Shown here: positions 34,257-44,245 of the stretch, piece after piece | How the letters are laid out: the number at the start of each line of letters is the position of its first letter | Numbering within the stretch: position 1 is the first letter of the stretch | DNA from: Lachnospiraceae bacterium | GTDB taxonomy: Bacteria > Bacillota > Clostridia > Lachnospirales > Lachnospiraceae | Length of the DNA stretch: 64,000 bases | NCBI GenBank assembly: GCA_016287675.1 | Contig: JAEFAR010000004.1 | Coordinates: forward strand, 30,791-94,790 | Direction of reading: 5' to 3' | Made by a program: the position numbers and the translations under genes | Notes under the pieces: model-generated | The model's input: the letters and a program-made list of their open reading frames with translations, nothing else | The model's database searches: none | What the model was told of the DNA's origin: nothing

Positions 34257-35033
34257 ATGGACATGTACACGGGCTTTTCCGCCTGCTATGAAAAATTTAT
34301 GGATAACATTCCCTACGACAGATGGGCAGAATACATCGTTGCTCTTCTTAAAAAGTATGGTGTGAAGGATGGACTTGTCTGCGAGTTGGGATGCGGCACA
34401 GGAAGCATTACAAGACGGCTTTCAAAGGCCGGTTATGATATGATCGGTATCGACAGCTCTTCTGACATGCTGGAAGTGGCTATGTACGACCACATGGAGG
34501 AAAACAGCGGTATCCTGTACTTAAATCAGGACATGCGGGAGACAGAGCTTTACGGGACCGTTAATGCTTTTGTCTGTGTCTGCGACAGTATCAACTATCT
34601 TCTTAAAGAAGAGGATATAGTAAAGACACTTAAGCTCGCCAACAACTATCTGGAGGCACAGGGGATCTTTATCTTTGACATGAAGACAGAGTACGAATTC
34701 GGAACCAAGATGGGGAACCGCACCATTGTCGATAACAGAGAAGACGGGACACTGATCTGGGAGAACAGGTTCGATCCCGGGACAAAAGAAAACAGATACG
34801 ATATCACCATATACGATCCGATACAGGACGAAGACGGGATCTTTGAAAGAATAGAAGAGAGCCACATACAGAAAGCATATGCCCGGGAGGACGTGATCGG
34901 GATGATCGAAAAAGCGGGGATGGAGTTTGTGGCTGACTTTGACGCCTTTACTTTTGAAAGTCCCAAAGCGGACAGTGAAAGAGTTTATTATATAGCAAGA
35001 GAAAAGAGACAGGAAGGAAAATTGTATGTATAG
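34257..35033 (+). CDS. Class I SAM-dependent methyltransferase
   Basis: 258 residues with the SAM-binding motif VCELGCGTGSITRRL near 41-55, the acidic GIDSSSDML near 63, and YLNQDMRE near 86. Substrate unknown. The start may be ATG 34257 or ATG 34263. It overlaps the following hslO gene by eight bases, so the two are cotranscribed. Confidence 0.88.
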   Translation: MDMYTGFSACYEKFMDNIPYDRWAEYIVALLKKYGVKDGLVCELGCGTGSITRRLSKAGYDMIGIDSSSDMLEVAMYDHMEENSGILYLNQDMRETELYGTVNAFVCVCDSINYLLKEEDIVKTLKLANNYLEAQGIFIFDMKTEYEFGTKMGNRTIVDNREDGTLIWENRFDPGTKENRYDITIYDPIQDEDGIFERIEESHIQKAYAREDVIGMIEKAGMEFVADFDAFTFESPKADSERVYYIAREKRQEGKLYV

Positions 35034-35904
35034 CGATTACATTATAAGAGGCACTGCGGCGGATGACAGGATACGTTTCTTTGCGGCGACGACAAAAAAT
35101 CTTGTGGAAGAAGCCAGAAAGGCACATAATACGAGCCCTGTGGCAACCGCTGCTCTGGGAAGGCTCATGACCGGAGCTGCAATGATGGGAAGGATGATGA
35201 AGGGAGATGACGATCTTCTCACCCTCATCGTAAAGGGAGACGGCCCCATCGGAGGCATCACCGTTACAGCCGATTCTCTCGGAAGAGTAAAGGGCTATGT
35301 GGATAACGGAAATGTGCTGCTGCATGCAAAAGCCAACGGTCATCTGGATGTGGGCGGAGCTGTGGGAAGAGGCTTCCTGCAGGTGGTCCGCGATACGGGC
35401 CTTAAAGAGCCCTATGTGGGCCAGACGGATCTGATCTCGGGAGAGATCGCGGAGGACCTCACAGTCTACTTCGCAACCTCCGAGCAGGTGCCTTCTGCGG
35501 TGGGCCTTGGGGTTCTCATGTCCAAGGATAATACGGTAAGGCAGGCGGGAGGCTTCATAATCCAGGTGATGCCCGATGCTCCGGATGAAGTGATCACACA
35601 GCTTGAAAAGAAGCTCACGGAAGTGACGGACATTTCCGCTCTTCTGGATGAGGGCATGACACCCGAAGAGATCATAGAGTACGTGATGGCGGGGATGGAG
35701 CCTGAAGTCCTTGAAAGAACGACGGCGGAGTTCTACTGTAACTGCTCAAAGGAAAGGATCTCCCGTGTCCTTGCGGGCATAGGAAGAAAAGATCTGGAAG
35801 AGATCATTAAGGAAGGCAAGGACATAGAAGTGAACTGCCATTTCTGTGAAAAGACCTACAAATTTTCTCCGGAGGAGCTCAGTGAAATCCTTGAAAACGG
35901 CTGA
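35026..35904 (+). CDS. hslO: Redox-regulated chaperone Hsp33
   Basis: Holdase activated by oxidation through loss of zinc. 292 residues; the zinc-binding Cys set is CNC near 237-239 and CHFC near 270-273, in the usual C-terminal place. Conserved GRLMTGAAMMG and GGITVTADSLGRVKGYV are present in the N-terminal domain. Overlaps the upstream methyltransferase gene. Confidence 0.95.
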   Translation: MYSDYIIRGTAADDRIRFFAATTKNLVEEARKAHNTSPVATAALGRLMTGAAMMGRMMKGDDDLLTLIVKGDGPIGGITVTADSLGRVKGYVDNGNVLLHAKANGHLDVGGAVGRGFLQVVRDTGLKEPYVGQTDLISGEIAEDLTVYFATSEQVPSAVGLGVLMSKDNTVRQAGGFIIQVMPDAPDEVITQLEKKLTEVTDISALLDEGMTPEEIIEYVMAGMEPEVLERTTAEFYCNCSKERISRVLAGIGRKDLEEIIKEGKDIEVNCHFCEKTYKFSPEELSEILENG

Positions 35905-35944
35905 TCTTTTCCTACTTGTGAACAGTAGCATTAGTTAAACTAAT

Positions 35945-35973
35945 TTTACTGATAGGTTTCGAGATGGTATTAT
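35945..35973 (+). promoter_or_regulatory. Probable purF promoter
   Basis: TTTACT at 35945-35950, 17-base spacer, TATTAT at 35968-35973. Downstream, AAATTGCGG (35995-36003) pairs with CCGCAATTT (36010-36018) within the leader; no T-run follows, so it is a leader hairpin or operator rather than a terminator. Confidence 0.55.
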
Positions 35974-36052
35974 GAAAACAAGTGTAAAACACGTAAATTG
36001 CGGTAATTGCCGCAATTTGTGCTTTCATAAATAAAGAAGGAGATTCTTTTTA

Positions 36053-37474
36053 ATGGTTTCATCCTGTGATTTTAATGAACTTCACGAAGAATGCGGCGTT
36101 TTCGGAGCCTACGATCTTGAGGGCAAAGACGTTTCCGCAAGCATTTACTACGGCCTTTCCGCTCTGCAGCACAGAGGACAGGAAAGTTGCGGTATTGCTG
36201 TAAGCGACACCAACGGACCTGCGGACCTGGTTAAGAGCGTAAGGGACATGGGGCTTGTAAATGAGGTCTTTAATGCTGATAAGATCAATTCCTTACAAGG
36301 AAATATAGGAGTCGGACACGTAAGATACTCCACAGCGGGCGGAAGTGTCAGAGAGAACACTCAGCCTCTGGTCATCAATTACATTAAGGGAACTCTGGGA
36401 CTTGCTCACAACGGAAATCTTGTGAACGCTCCCGAGCTGAGAAGAGAACTGGCAAGAACCGGAGCGATCTTCCAGACGACCATAGATACGGAAGTCATTG
36501 CCTATCTGATAGCGCGGGAGAGACTGAACGCACCTTCCGTGGAAGGTGCCGTAAGAAATGCCATGAAAAAGCTTAAGGGTGCTTTTTCACTGGTGATAAT
36601 GAGCCCCAGAAAACTGATCGGAGCAAGAGATCCCTGGGGATTCAGACCACTTTGCATCGGAAAGAGAGGAAACACCTGGTTCCTTGCCTCGGAAAGCTGT
36701 GCTCTGGACAGCGTTGATGCCGAGTATGTAAGGGATGTGGAACCCGGCGAGATCGTTACCATCAATTCCGACGGACAGTTACTCTCGGATAAACCCGAAA
36801 AGACAGAACAGACAGCACATTGCATTTTTGAATATATTTATTTCGCAAGACCCGACAGCAAGATCGATGATGTATCGGTTTACAATTCCAGGATCATGGC
36901 GGGAAGGATACTCGCACAGACAGATCCCGTAGAGGCCGATCTGGTAACGGGAGTTCCCGATTCAGGAAACGTTGCTGCCATGGGATTTGCTCTTGAATCC
37001 GGTATTCCCTACGGAATGGCTTTCGTAAAGAACAGCTACGTGGGAAGGACCTTCATTAAACCAAAGCAGTCTTCAAGAGAATCGGGAGTCAGGATCAAGC
37101 TGAACGTCATGAAGGATGCAGTTCAGGGAAAGAGAGTTGTCATGGTGGATGATTCCATCGTGAGAGGGACCACTTCCGCAAGGATCGTTAAAATGTTAAA
37201 GGATGCGGGAGCCAAAGAGGTACATGTAAGGATCTCCGCACCTCCCTTCCTTTTCCCCTGCTACTTCGGAACCGACATTCCCAGTTCCGATCAGCTGATC
37301 GCACACAAGCATTCCATTGAAGAGATCAGAAAGATCATAGGAGCGGATTCCCTGGTTTTCCTTGATTCCCACAGACTTTCTGAGCTCGTTGACGACAAAT
37401 TCAATTACTGCGACGCCTGCTTCACGGGTAACTATCCTGTGGATCCGCCCGCAGAGGATATAAGAGGATTATAA
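36053..37474 (+). CDS. purF: Amidophosphoribosyltransferase
   Basis: First committed step of purine synthesis: PRPP plus glutamine to phosphoribosylamine. 473 residues. The nucleophilic Cys is in EECGVFG near 13; it is preceded by a short propeptide-like stretch, so processing is expected as in the Bacillus type. The PRPP motif VVMVDDSIVRGTTSA lies near 363. Late Cys residues (SAPPFLFPCYFG, YCDACFTG) are positioned like the iron-sulfur ligands of the Bacillus enzyme. One base separates it from purB. Confidence 0.95.
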   Translation: MVSSCDFNELHEECGVFGAYDLEGKDVSASIYYGLSALQHRGQESCGIAVSDTNGPADLVKSVRDMGLVNEVFNADKINSLQGNIGVGHVRYSTAGGSVRENTQPLVINYIKGTLGLAHNGNLVNAPELRRELARTGAIFQTTIDTEVIAYLIARERLNAPSVEGAVRNAMKKLKGAFSLVIMSPRKLIGARDPWGFRPLCIGKRGNTWFLASESCALDSVDAEYVRDVEPGEIVTINSDGQLLSDKPEKTEQTAHCIFEYIYFARPDSKIDDVSVYNSRIMAGRILAQTDPVEADLVTGVPDSGNVAAMGFALESGIPYGMAFVKNSYVGRTFIKPKQSSRESGVRIKLNVMKDAVQGKRVVMVDDSIVRGTTSARIVKMLKDAGAKEVHVRISAPPFLFPCYFGTDIPSSDQLIAHKHSIEEIRKIIGADSLVFLDSHRLSELVDDKFNYCDACFTGNYPVDPPAEDIRGL

Positions 37475-37475
37475 A

Positions 37476-38909
37476 ATGGCAAAAGACGTTTACACATCAC
37501 CCCTTTCGGAAAGATATGCAAGTAAGGAAATGCAGTACATCTTCTCTCCCGACATGAAATTCAGGACCTGGAGAAAACTCTGGATAGCACTTGCGGAAAG
37601 TGAAAAGGAACTGGGACTCAACATTACCGAGGAACAGATCGCCGAATTAAAGGCTAATGCCGACAACATTAATTACGAGGTTGCGGAGGCGAGGGAAAAA
37701 GAGGTAAGACATGACGTTATGAGCCATGTTTACGCTTACGGAGTTCAGTGCCCCAAAGCAAAGCCCATCATTCATCTCGGAGCTACGAGCTGCTATGTCG
37801 GAGACAATACGGACATCATCGTCATGACTGAAGGCCTGAAGCTGGTCAGAAAGAAGCTGATCAATGTTCTGAACGAACTTTCAAAGTTTGCCGACAAGTA
37901 CAGGAGCCTTCCCACCCTTGCCTTCACTCATTATCAGCCTGCTCAGCCCACCACAGTGGGAAAGAGAGCCACTCTTTGGATGATGGAACTTGTACTGGAT
38001 CTTGAGGATCTGGATCATGTTCTGAATTCAATGATGCTTTTGGGTTCCAAGGGAACCACAGGCACACAGGCAAGCTTCCTTGAGCTTTTTGAGGGAGACT
38101 ACGAAAAGGTCAAGATGCTGGACAGAAAGATCGCGGAGAAAATGGGATTTGCAAAGTGCTTCCCCGTTTCCGGTCAGACCTATTCCAGAAAGACTGATAC
38201 AAGAGTCTGCAACATCCTTGCAGGCATAGCTGCAAGCGCACACAAGTTCTCCAACGATATCCGTCTGCTGCAGCACATGAAAGAGATCGAAGAGCCTTTT
38301 GAAAAGAATCAGATCGGTTCTTCAGCAATGGCATACAAGCGAAACCCCATGAGAAGCGAACGTATGGCATCTCTTGCCAGATACGTAATGGTGGAGAACA
38401 TGAATCCTGCCATCACATCCGCTACCCAGTGGTTTGAGAGAACCCTTGACGATTCGGCAAATAAGAGGCTTTCAATCCCCGAAAGTTTTTTGGCTATTGA
38501 CGGAATCCTCGATTTGTACTTAAATATAGTGGATGGTCTCGTGGTATACGAAAAGGTTATTGAAAAGCACCTTCGTTCCGAGCTTCCCTTCATGGCTACG
38601 GAAAACATTATGATGGATGCCGTGAAGAACGGCGGAGACAGACAGGAACTGCATGAGAAGATCAGGCAGCTCTCCATGGAAGCGGGCAGAAATGTCAAGG
38701 TCAACGGACTTGAAAACAATCTTCTCGACCTGATCGCTGAAGATCCTGCTTTCGGAATGACTGAAGAAAGCCTTGCAAAGTGCATGGATCCCACACGCTA
38801 CACGGGATGTGCCGCAATGCAGACAAAGGAGTTTATTGACGGGGTCATCACACCAATTTTAAAGGAAAATGAGGCTGTTCTCGGATTGAAAGCCGAAATC
38901 GGCGTCTGA
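37476..38909 (+). CDS. purB: Adenylosuccinate lyase
   Basis: Cleaves SAICAR and adenylosuccinate in purine synthesis. 477 residues with the fumarase-superfamily signature GSSAMAYKRNPMRSE near 287-301, and THYQPAQPTTVGKR near 150. The length fits the longer PurB group. Next to purF on one transcript. Confidence 0.95.
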   Translation: MAKDVYTSPLSERYASKEMQYIFSPDMKFRTWRKLWIALAESEKELGLNITEEQIAELKANADNINYEVAEAREKEVRHDVMSHVYAYGVQCPKAKPIIHLGATSCYVGDNTDIIVMTEGLKLVRKKLINVLNELSKFADKYRSLPTLAFTHYQPAQPTTVGKRATLWMMELVLDLEDLDHVLNSMMLLGSKGTTGTQASFLELFEGDYEKVKMLDRKIAEKMGFAKCFPVSGQTYSRKTDTRVCNILAGIAASAHKFSNDIRLLQHMKEIEEPFEKNQIGSSAMAYKRNPMRSERMASLARYVMVENMNPAITSATQWFERTLDDSANKRLSIPESFLAIDGILDLYLNIVDGLVVYEKVIEKHLRSELPFMATENIMMDAVKNGGDRQELHEKIRQLSMEAGRNVKVNGLENNLLDLIAEDPAFGMTEESLAKCMDPTRYTGCAAMQTKEFIDGVITPILKENEAVLGLKAEIGV

Positions 38910-38915
38910 TGACAA

Positions 38916-40613
38916 ATGAGTAAACACACAAAGATAAAGATTATAATAGGTGCAGTGCTGCTGGTGATCTTGGCCGTGGCACTGCTTTTGATGTTCGGCA
39001 ACAGACAGCGGGAGGAAAATCTGGAGAGGATCCCCGTGACCTATGGAATTCCCGAAGATGAAGCCCTGCTGATCCTGGAAAATACCGTATATGAGAAAAA
39101 CGCTCTGAAAAGGGGCGAAAGCCTCTACATTCCCTATGACCTTGTCAAAGAGAGGCTGAACGACGGTTTCTACGACGACGAGGATGAGGAGGACCTGACT
39201 CTCACCTACGTTCTTCCCCGGGAGATCATAAGGCTCACACCCGGTAAAAAGTATTACATGAGTAACGATGAAAGGATGTACACCAAGGATCCCGTTTACA
39301 TAAACGAGAACGGGGAGTACTTTATGGAACTCACTTTCCTCGCGTCTCTTTCGGACATGAGATACGAACATTATTCGGATCCGGAGCGAGTGATCCTTCA
39401 TTACGAGTGGAATGATTTTCTTTATTACGAAATGACGGATGAGACACCGGTGCATCTTTTCCCCGATGTGACCTCCGGTGTGACCATGATGTTAGACGGC
39501 GGTACAAAAGCCTACTACATAGGAGGTTACGGAAACGGCAAAAATGATTTCGTTAAGATCATGACCTCCGACGGGCTTTTCGGATACGTACAGAGAAAAC
39601 ACATCGGAAGATCCAAACATGAGTATCAGGCTTCAAGCTTTACGGAACCGGAACAGGACCACCTGCTCTGTGAAGAAAAGGTGAAACTCGGTTGGTGGTA
39701 TGTGGCATCAAAAACAGGAAACCTGACCTACGACGAATGCACCAGAAACATTAAAGGACTGATGAATGTAATAAGCCCTACATGGATCTCTCTTGCAGAC
39801 AATGACGGGCATATTAATTCTTTTGCGGATCAGAAGTATGTGGGAAGAGCTCATTCTGACGGCTTCAAGGTCTGGATACTTGTGGATTTCCCCGACGGAG
39901 TAGTGAGCCCTCATCAGAATCTTTCGAGAAATTCCGCGAGGGATCTTCTTATCGCGAACATTATCGAGGAAACCCTTGCTGTGGGAGCAGATGGTGTAAA
40001 CATTGACTTTGAAGCCCTTTCCGTGCAGACGGGAGTTCATTTTGTACAGTTTATCAAGGAGCTTTCCGTGCGCTGCCATAATGCGGGACTGGTGCTTTCG
40101 GTTGATAACCTGGTGCCTACTGCCATCACGGCTCATTACGACATTGAAAGTCAGGCGAAATTTGCGGATTACATAGTGATAATGACCTATGATGAGCATT
40201 ACGCTGCAAGCAAGGAAGCGGGTTCCGTGGCTTCCATAGGATTTGTGAGAGATTCGATCACGAATACGGCCAAAGTCTGTGACAGATCCAGGATAATAAT
40301 GGGATTGCCTTTTTACACAAGACTCTGGAAAACAACAGACAGCGGAGTGAGCTCCGAAGTCTATTCCATTACCGCAATGGAGAATTTCATTAAAAAGAAC
40401 GGACTGAAGAAAGAATGGGATCCCATAACATGCCAGAATTACATCGAGTACTTAAAGAACAATGCAAAGTATCAGATGTGGTGTGAGGATTCCACATCCA
40501 TATCATACAAATGCGCGGATGCCGTCAGCGGAGAGCTGGGGGGAGTGGCCGCATGGAGACTGGGACTTGAAAACCCTGACATTTGGTCTATAATAGATCA
40601 ATACATTAAGTAA
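38916..40613 (+). CDS. Membrane-anchored GH18 glycosidase
   Basis: 565 residues: short cytoplasmic N-terminus, one transmembrane helix (8-28), an extracellular region to about 250 with an SH3-like segment (TSDGLFGYVQRKHIG), then a GH18 barrel with the catalytic DGVNIDFEAL near 349-358 (D-x4-D-x-E). This layout resembles peptidoglycan or spore-cortex glucosaminidases of the YaaH/SleL kind rather than secreted chitinases. It begins six bases after purB, an odd neighbour for a purine gene. Confidence 0.82.
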   Translation: MSKHTKIKIIIGAVLLVILAVALLLMFGNRQREENLERIPVTYGIPEDEALLILENTVYEKNALKRGESLYIPYDLVKERLNDGFYDDEDEEDLTLTYVLPREIIRLTPGKKYYMSNDERMYTKDPVYINENGEYFMELTFLASLSDMRYEHYSDPERVILHYEWNDFLYYEMTDETPVHLFPDVTSGVTMMLDGGTKAYYIGGYGNGKNDFVKIMTSDGLFGYVQRKHIGRSKHEYQASSFTEPEQDHLLCEEKVKLGWWYVASKTGNLTYDECTRNIKGLMNVISPTWISLADNDGHINSFADQKYVGRAHSDGFKVWILVDFPDGVVSPHQNLSRNSARDLLIANIIEETLAVGADGVNIDFEALSVQTGVHFVQFIKELSVRCHNAGLVLSVDNLVPTAITAHYDIESQAKFADYIVIMTYDEHYAASKEAGSVASIGFVRDSITNTAKVCDRSRIIMGLPFYTRLWKTTDSGVSSEVYSITAMENFIKKNGLKKEWDPITCQNYIEYLKNNAKYQMWCEDSTSISYKCADAVSGELGGVAAWRLGLENPDIWSIIDQYIK

Positions 40614-40630
40614 CAAACGAAGGTGATCTT

Positions 40631-41686
40631 TTGAAAACCAAAGTAATAAAAATTGACAGAAAGCACATCGAAAAAGAAGCGTTTGCCGAGGCAGGCGAGA
40701 TCTTAAGAAATGGCGGACTGGTGGCTTTTCCCACAGAAACGGTTTACGGACTGGGAGGAGACGGTCTGAACCCGGAAGCCTCAAAGAAGATATATGCAGC
40801 AAAGGGACGTCCTTCGGATAACCCGCTGATCATCCACATCGCAGATGTTGATGACATTAAAAAACTGGCGGTGGACATTCCCGAGTCCGCATGGAAGCTG
40901 GCAGAGAAGTTCTGGCCCGGTCCCATGACCATGATCCTTAACAGATCGGACATCGTTCCGAAGGAAACCACCGGAGGACTTGATACCGTTGCCATCCGTC
41001 TTCCTTCGGATGAGATAGCAAGGACTCTGATCAGGGAATCCCGTTGCTTTATAGCAGCCCCTTCCGCAAATTCTTCGGGAAGACCGTCACCCACAAGGGC
41101 AGAGCACGTGATCGAAGACCTTTCGGGAAAGATCGACATGGTGATCGACGGAGGCTCCTGTGATATCGGTCTGGAGTCCTCGATCATAGATCTCAGCGGA
41201 GAAAAACCTCTGATACTGAGGCCCGGCTTCATTACGAGAGAGGATTTCGAGGCTGTTACCAAAGGTGTGGAGTACGACCGCGCGGTTATTGCCAAAAGCC
41301 CCGAAAAGAACATTGTTGCAAAAGCTCCCGGAATGAAATACAGGCACTACGCTCCCAAGGGGAGCATCACCATCGTCGAAGGAGAGCCTTTAAAGGTGGC
41401 GGAATACATAAACAAAAGCGTTGCGGAGTTTGAAAGCAAAGGAGTCCGTACAGCAGTTATATGCTCGGATGAAAACCGCCACATGTACCGGTGCGAAAAG
41501 ATCTACGATCTTGGTTCAAGAAAGCATGAGCTGGACATTACATCTCATCTGTTTGATGTATTGAGACAGTCGGACAGCGATGAGATCGGAGTGATCTTTG
41601 CGGAAAGCTTCGATGAACTCAGGCTGTCTCAGGCCATAATGAACAGACTGAGAAAAGCGGCAGGTTACAATACGGTCAGAGTTTAA
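40631..41686 (+). CDS. sua5: Threonylcarbamoyl-AMP synthase (Sua5 type)
   Basis: Makes threonylcarbamoyl-AMP for the t6A modification of tRNAs that read ANN codons. Start is TTG 40631, set by GAAGGTGA a few bases upstream. The YrdC domain fills residues 1-205 (PTETVYGLGG, KGRPSDNPL, PSANSSGRPSPT) and a C-terminal Sua5 domain ends at 351; the linker with PGMKYRHYAPK is typical of Sua5. Confidence 0.93.
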   Translation: MKTKVIKIDRKHIEKEAFAEAGEILRNGGLVAFPTETVYGLGGDGLNPEASKKIYAAKGRPSDNPLIIHIADVDDIKKLAVDIPESAWKLAEKFWPGPMTMILNRSDIVPKETTGGLDTVAIRLPSDEIARTLIRESRCFIAAPSANSSGRPSPTRAEHVIEDLSGKIDMVIDGGSCDIGLESSIIDLSGEKPLILRPGFITREDFEAVTKGVEYDRAVIAKSPEKNIVAKAPGMKYRHYAPKGSITIVEGEPLKVAEYINKSVAEFESKGVRTAVICSDENRHMYRCEKIYDLGSRKHELDITSHLFDVLRQSDSDEIGVIFAESFDELRLSQAIMNRLRKAAGYNTVRV

Positions 41687-41745
41687 CGGCTTGTGGCGGA
41701 AGCCATGGGGCGATTGAAATTTAAAGAAAATGTGAGGAAAAAGAT

Positions 41746-42174
41746 ATGATAGCATTAGGATGCGATCACGGCGGATTTGAACTTATGCAGGAAGTAAAAA
41801 AGCACCTCGAAGAGAGAGGGCTTGAATACAGGGATTTTGGAACGGATTCTGCCAAATCCTGCGATTATCCTGTTTATGCAAAGGCTGTTGCAGAAGCTGT
41901 TCAGAAGGGAGAATGCGAGAAAGGGATACTGATCTGCGGAACAGGTATCGGCATTTCCATTACCGCAAACAAGTTTAAGGGAATACGCTGTGCTCTCTGT
42001 CACGACTGTTTCTCGGCAGAGGCCACAAGACTCCACAATGACGCCAACATTCTGGCGATGGGAGGAAGGGTCATCGGACCCGGTCACGCACTCAAGGTGG
42101 TGGATACTTTCCTGGACACACCCTTTTCAGGCGAGGAGCGTCATAAGAGAAGGATCTCGATGATCGAGAACTAA
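41746..42174 (+). CDS. rpiB: Ribose-5-phosphate isomerase B
   Basis: Interconverts ribose-5-phosphate and ribulose-5-phosphate. 142 residues with GCDHGGFELM at 5-14, CGTGIGISITANK near 64-76 and the conserved HNDANILAMGGRVIG. Its stop codon overlaps by four bases the stop of the convergent DUF402 gene, with no terminator between them. Confidence 0.93.
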   Translation: MIALGCDHGGFELMQEVKKHLEERGLEYRDFGTDSAKSCDYPVYAKAVAEAVQKGECEKGILICGTGIGISITANKFKGIRCALCHDCFSAEATRLHNDANILAMGGRVIGPGHALKVVDTFLDTPFSGEERHKRRISMIEN

Positions 42175-42728
42175 GTGGGAATTACGAATCTTTCGTCCGA
42201 ACAGTCTATCTTTCCGTATCTGCCGTACAGCAGACGGAGATAGCTTTCGGCTGTGTGAAGGGCCCTATCCGTCATATCCGGCGTGATGAGGCCCGTTTTT
42301 TGTGCGTCCGCCAGCTCATCCATGTCTGCAACTTCAATGAGCCCGTTGGGGTTTACGATGATGTCGATCAAAAGATCCTGATAAACGATGGGAACAAATC
42401 CTGAACGGTTTTCAGTCAGAAGGAACTGATCCGCTCCGTTACGGAGTTTGCAGTTGTGATCCACATCCAGTGCTTCCGCGCCGCATTCAAAAACAATGTC
42501 ACAGTACCAGTGAAGGAATCTGCCTTCATGGTCTATGATCCTGGAGATCTTAAGGCCCTTTTTTCTGTAGTAGGTGGAATAGCCCCCGGCAAAGTCGGGA
42601 CGCGGTTTCAGTGATTTCCACCGGGTAACGATCTTTTCGTCATTGTAGGCGATCAGCTCATCATCCTTTAAAAACGTGAGTTCATTGGGGATGAAGCGAC
42701 GTCGGAAAAGCAGGATTTTCTCGGACAT
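42171..42728 (-). CDS. DUF402 domain protein
   Basis: 185 residues. The DUF402 core is visible as the HWYCDIVFECG and YQDLLIDIIVNPNG stretches with acidic residues suited to metal or phosphate binding; relatives hydrolyse nucleoside diphosphates or related phosphate esters (family knowledge, not shown here). It lies 49 bases downstream of trkH on the minus strand and may share its transcript. Confidence 0.8.
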   Translation of the reverse strand: MSEKILLFRRRFIPNELTFLKDDELIAYNDEKIVTRWKSLKPRPDFAGGYSTYYRKKGLKISRIIDHEGRFLHWYCDIVFECGAEALDVDHNCKLRNGADQFLLTENRSGFVPIVYQDLLIDIIVNPNGLIEVADMDELADAQKTGLITPDMTDRALHTAESYLRLLYGRYGKIDCSDERFVIPT

Positions 42729-42777
42729 AACGGACTCCTTTTAATGCACGACACAGTTTAGGCGCGAAATTGCAAAT

Positions 42778-44232
42778 CTATTTCTTCCAGGTGCTGGGGC
42801 TGAAGAGCAGCAGCATGGGAATGATCTCAAGTCTTCCGAAAAGCATGTCTAAGATCATAACGGATTTTGATGTATAGGAGAACATGGAAAAGCTGTCTCC
42901 GACACAGATGTCACCGAGACCGACACCAATGTTGTTGTAGGTGGACATTACGGCGGCGAAGGTGGTAGTGAAATCAAATCCGTCAAGGGCGATTATCAAA
43001 GTCGATATAACAAGGATAAATACATAGGTGATGAACAATCTGTTTATGGAAGCGAGAACCTCCTCCGAAACAGCTTTGCCGTCATTTTTGATGGTGGTCA
43101 CGCGATTCGGATGGATCTGCTTCCTTACGTCACGGCCTATCTGCTTGGTGAGAAGGATGATCCTGGCAACCTTAAATCCGCCTCCCGTGGATCCGGCACA
43201 CCCGCCGATGAACATCAGTGTGAAAAAGATCACATGAGTAAAAACAGGCCATTCTCCGAAGTCGGCCACCGTGTATCCTGTGGTGGTCATTACGGATGCA
43301 CATGAGAAGAAAACAGCGATCAGATTTTTTCCCGCACCGAAACCTTTTACCGCAAGATCGATGAGCATCAGTGCAACGGCTCCGAAGTAGATCCCGAAGT
43401 ACCATCTGATCTCACTGAAATTGAAGGCTTCCCTGAAGCGCTTCAGAAGAAGCAGATAGTAGAATGAGAAGTTAAGGCCGAAGAGCAGCATGAAGACTGT
43501 GGTGACCACCTGCACGTAAGGTGAAAAAGAAGCCACCGAGTTGTTTCTTACGCCGAATCCGCCTGTTCCCGCGGTCCCGAAAGTGTGACATATGCTTTCG
43601 AAAACATTGATGGAGGGATCGAAAACTATCAGCAGGAATTCCGCCAAAGTGAGCGCAATGTAAAGCCCGTAAAGGATGAGGGCTGTCTTTTGCGCTTTCG
43701 GAACGAGTTTGCTGACTGTGGGCCCCGGGCTTTCAGCCTTCATGAGAGAAAGGGGTGAGCCTCCTGCCATGGGCATTATTGCAAGAATGAAGACAAGAAC
43801 TCCCATTCCGCCCAGCCAGTGGGTAAAGCTTCTGAAAAACAGGTTGCAGTGCATTATGGACTCCACATCCGTAATGATGCTGGCTCCGGTGGTAGTAAAT
43901 CCCGAAACTGTTTCGTAAACCGCATCCAGATAGTGGGGGATGTCTCCGGTGACTCTGAAGGGAACGGCTCCGATAAGACTCATTACGATCCAGCTGAGGG
44001 CTGTAGCCACGAAGCCTTCTTTTCCGTAAAACCCCTTTGACCTGTCTCTGTTTTTAACGAAGACCTTAATGATCAGAAACGCAACCAGGACGCAGACAAG
44101 TGCGAGCCCAAGGTAGACAGCTGCCCCGAAGTATTCTTTGTAGATCAGGCCGACCAGAGCCGGAAGAAGGAAGAAGATACCTTCAAGTCCGACAACGAAG
44201 CCCAATATTCTGATGACGCCTTTTGAATTCAT
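42778..44232 (-). CDS. trkH: Potassium uptake protein, TrkH family
   Basis: Membrane channel subunit of the Trk/Ktr K+ uptake system, 484 residues with the four-fold pore repeat: filter-like TTTGAS near 117, FGTAGTGGFGV near 217, TTTGYT near 316 and YNNIGVG near 437. Thirteen bases separate it from the trkA gene upstream, so channel and gating subunit form one operon. Confidence 0.93.
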   Translation of the reverse strand: MNSKGVIRILGFVVGLEGIFFLLPALVGLIYKEYFGAAVYLGLALVCVLVAFLIIKVFVKNRDRSKGFYGKEGFVATALSWIVMSLIGAVPFRVTGDIPHYLDAVYETVSGFTTTGASIITDVESIMHCNLFFRSFTHWLGGMGVLVFILAIMPMAGGSPLSLMKAESPGPTVSKLVPKAQKTALILYGLYIALTLAEFLLIVFDPSINVFESICHTFGTAGTGGFGVRNNSVASFSPYVQVVTTVFMLLFGLNFSFYYLLLLKRFREAFNFSEIRWYFGIYFGAVALMLIDLAVKGFGAGKNLIAVFFSCASVMTTTGYTVADFGEWPVFTHVIFFTLMFIGGCAGSTGGGFKVARIILLTKQIGRDVRKQIHPNRVTTIKNDGKAVSEEVLASINRLFITYVFILVISTLIIALDGFDFTTTFAAVMSTYNNIGVGLGDICVGDSFSMFSYTSKSVMILDMLFGRLEIIPMLLLFSPSTWKK

Positions 44233-44245
44233 AGTTTACCCCGAA

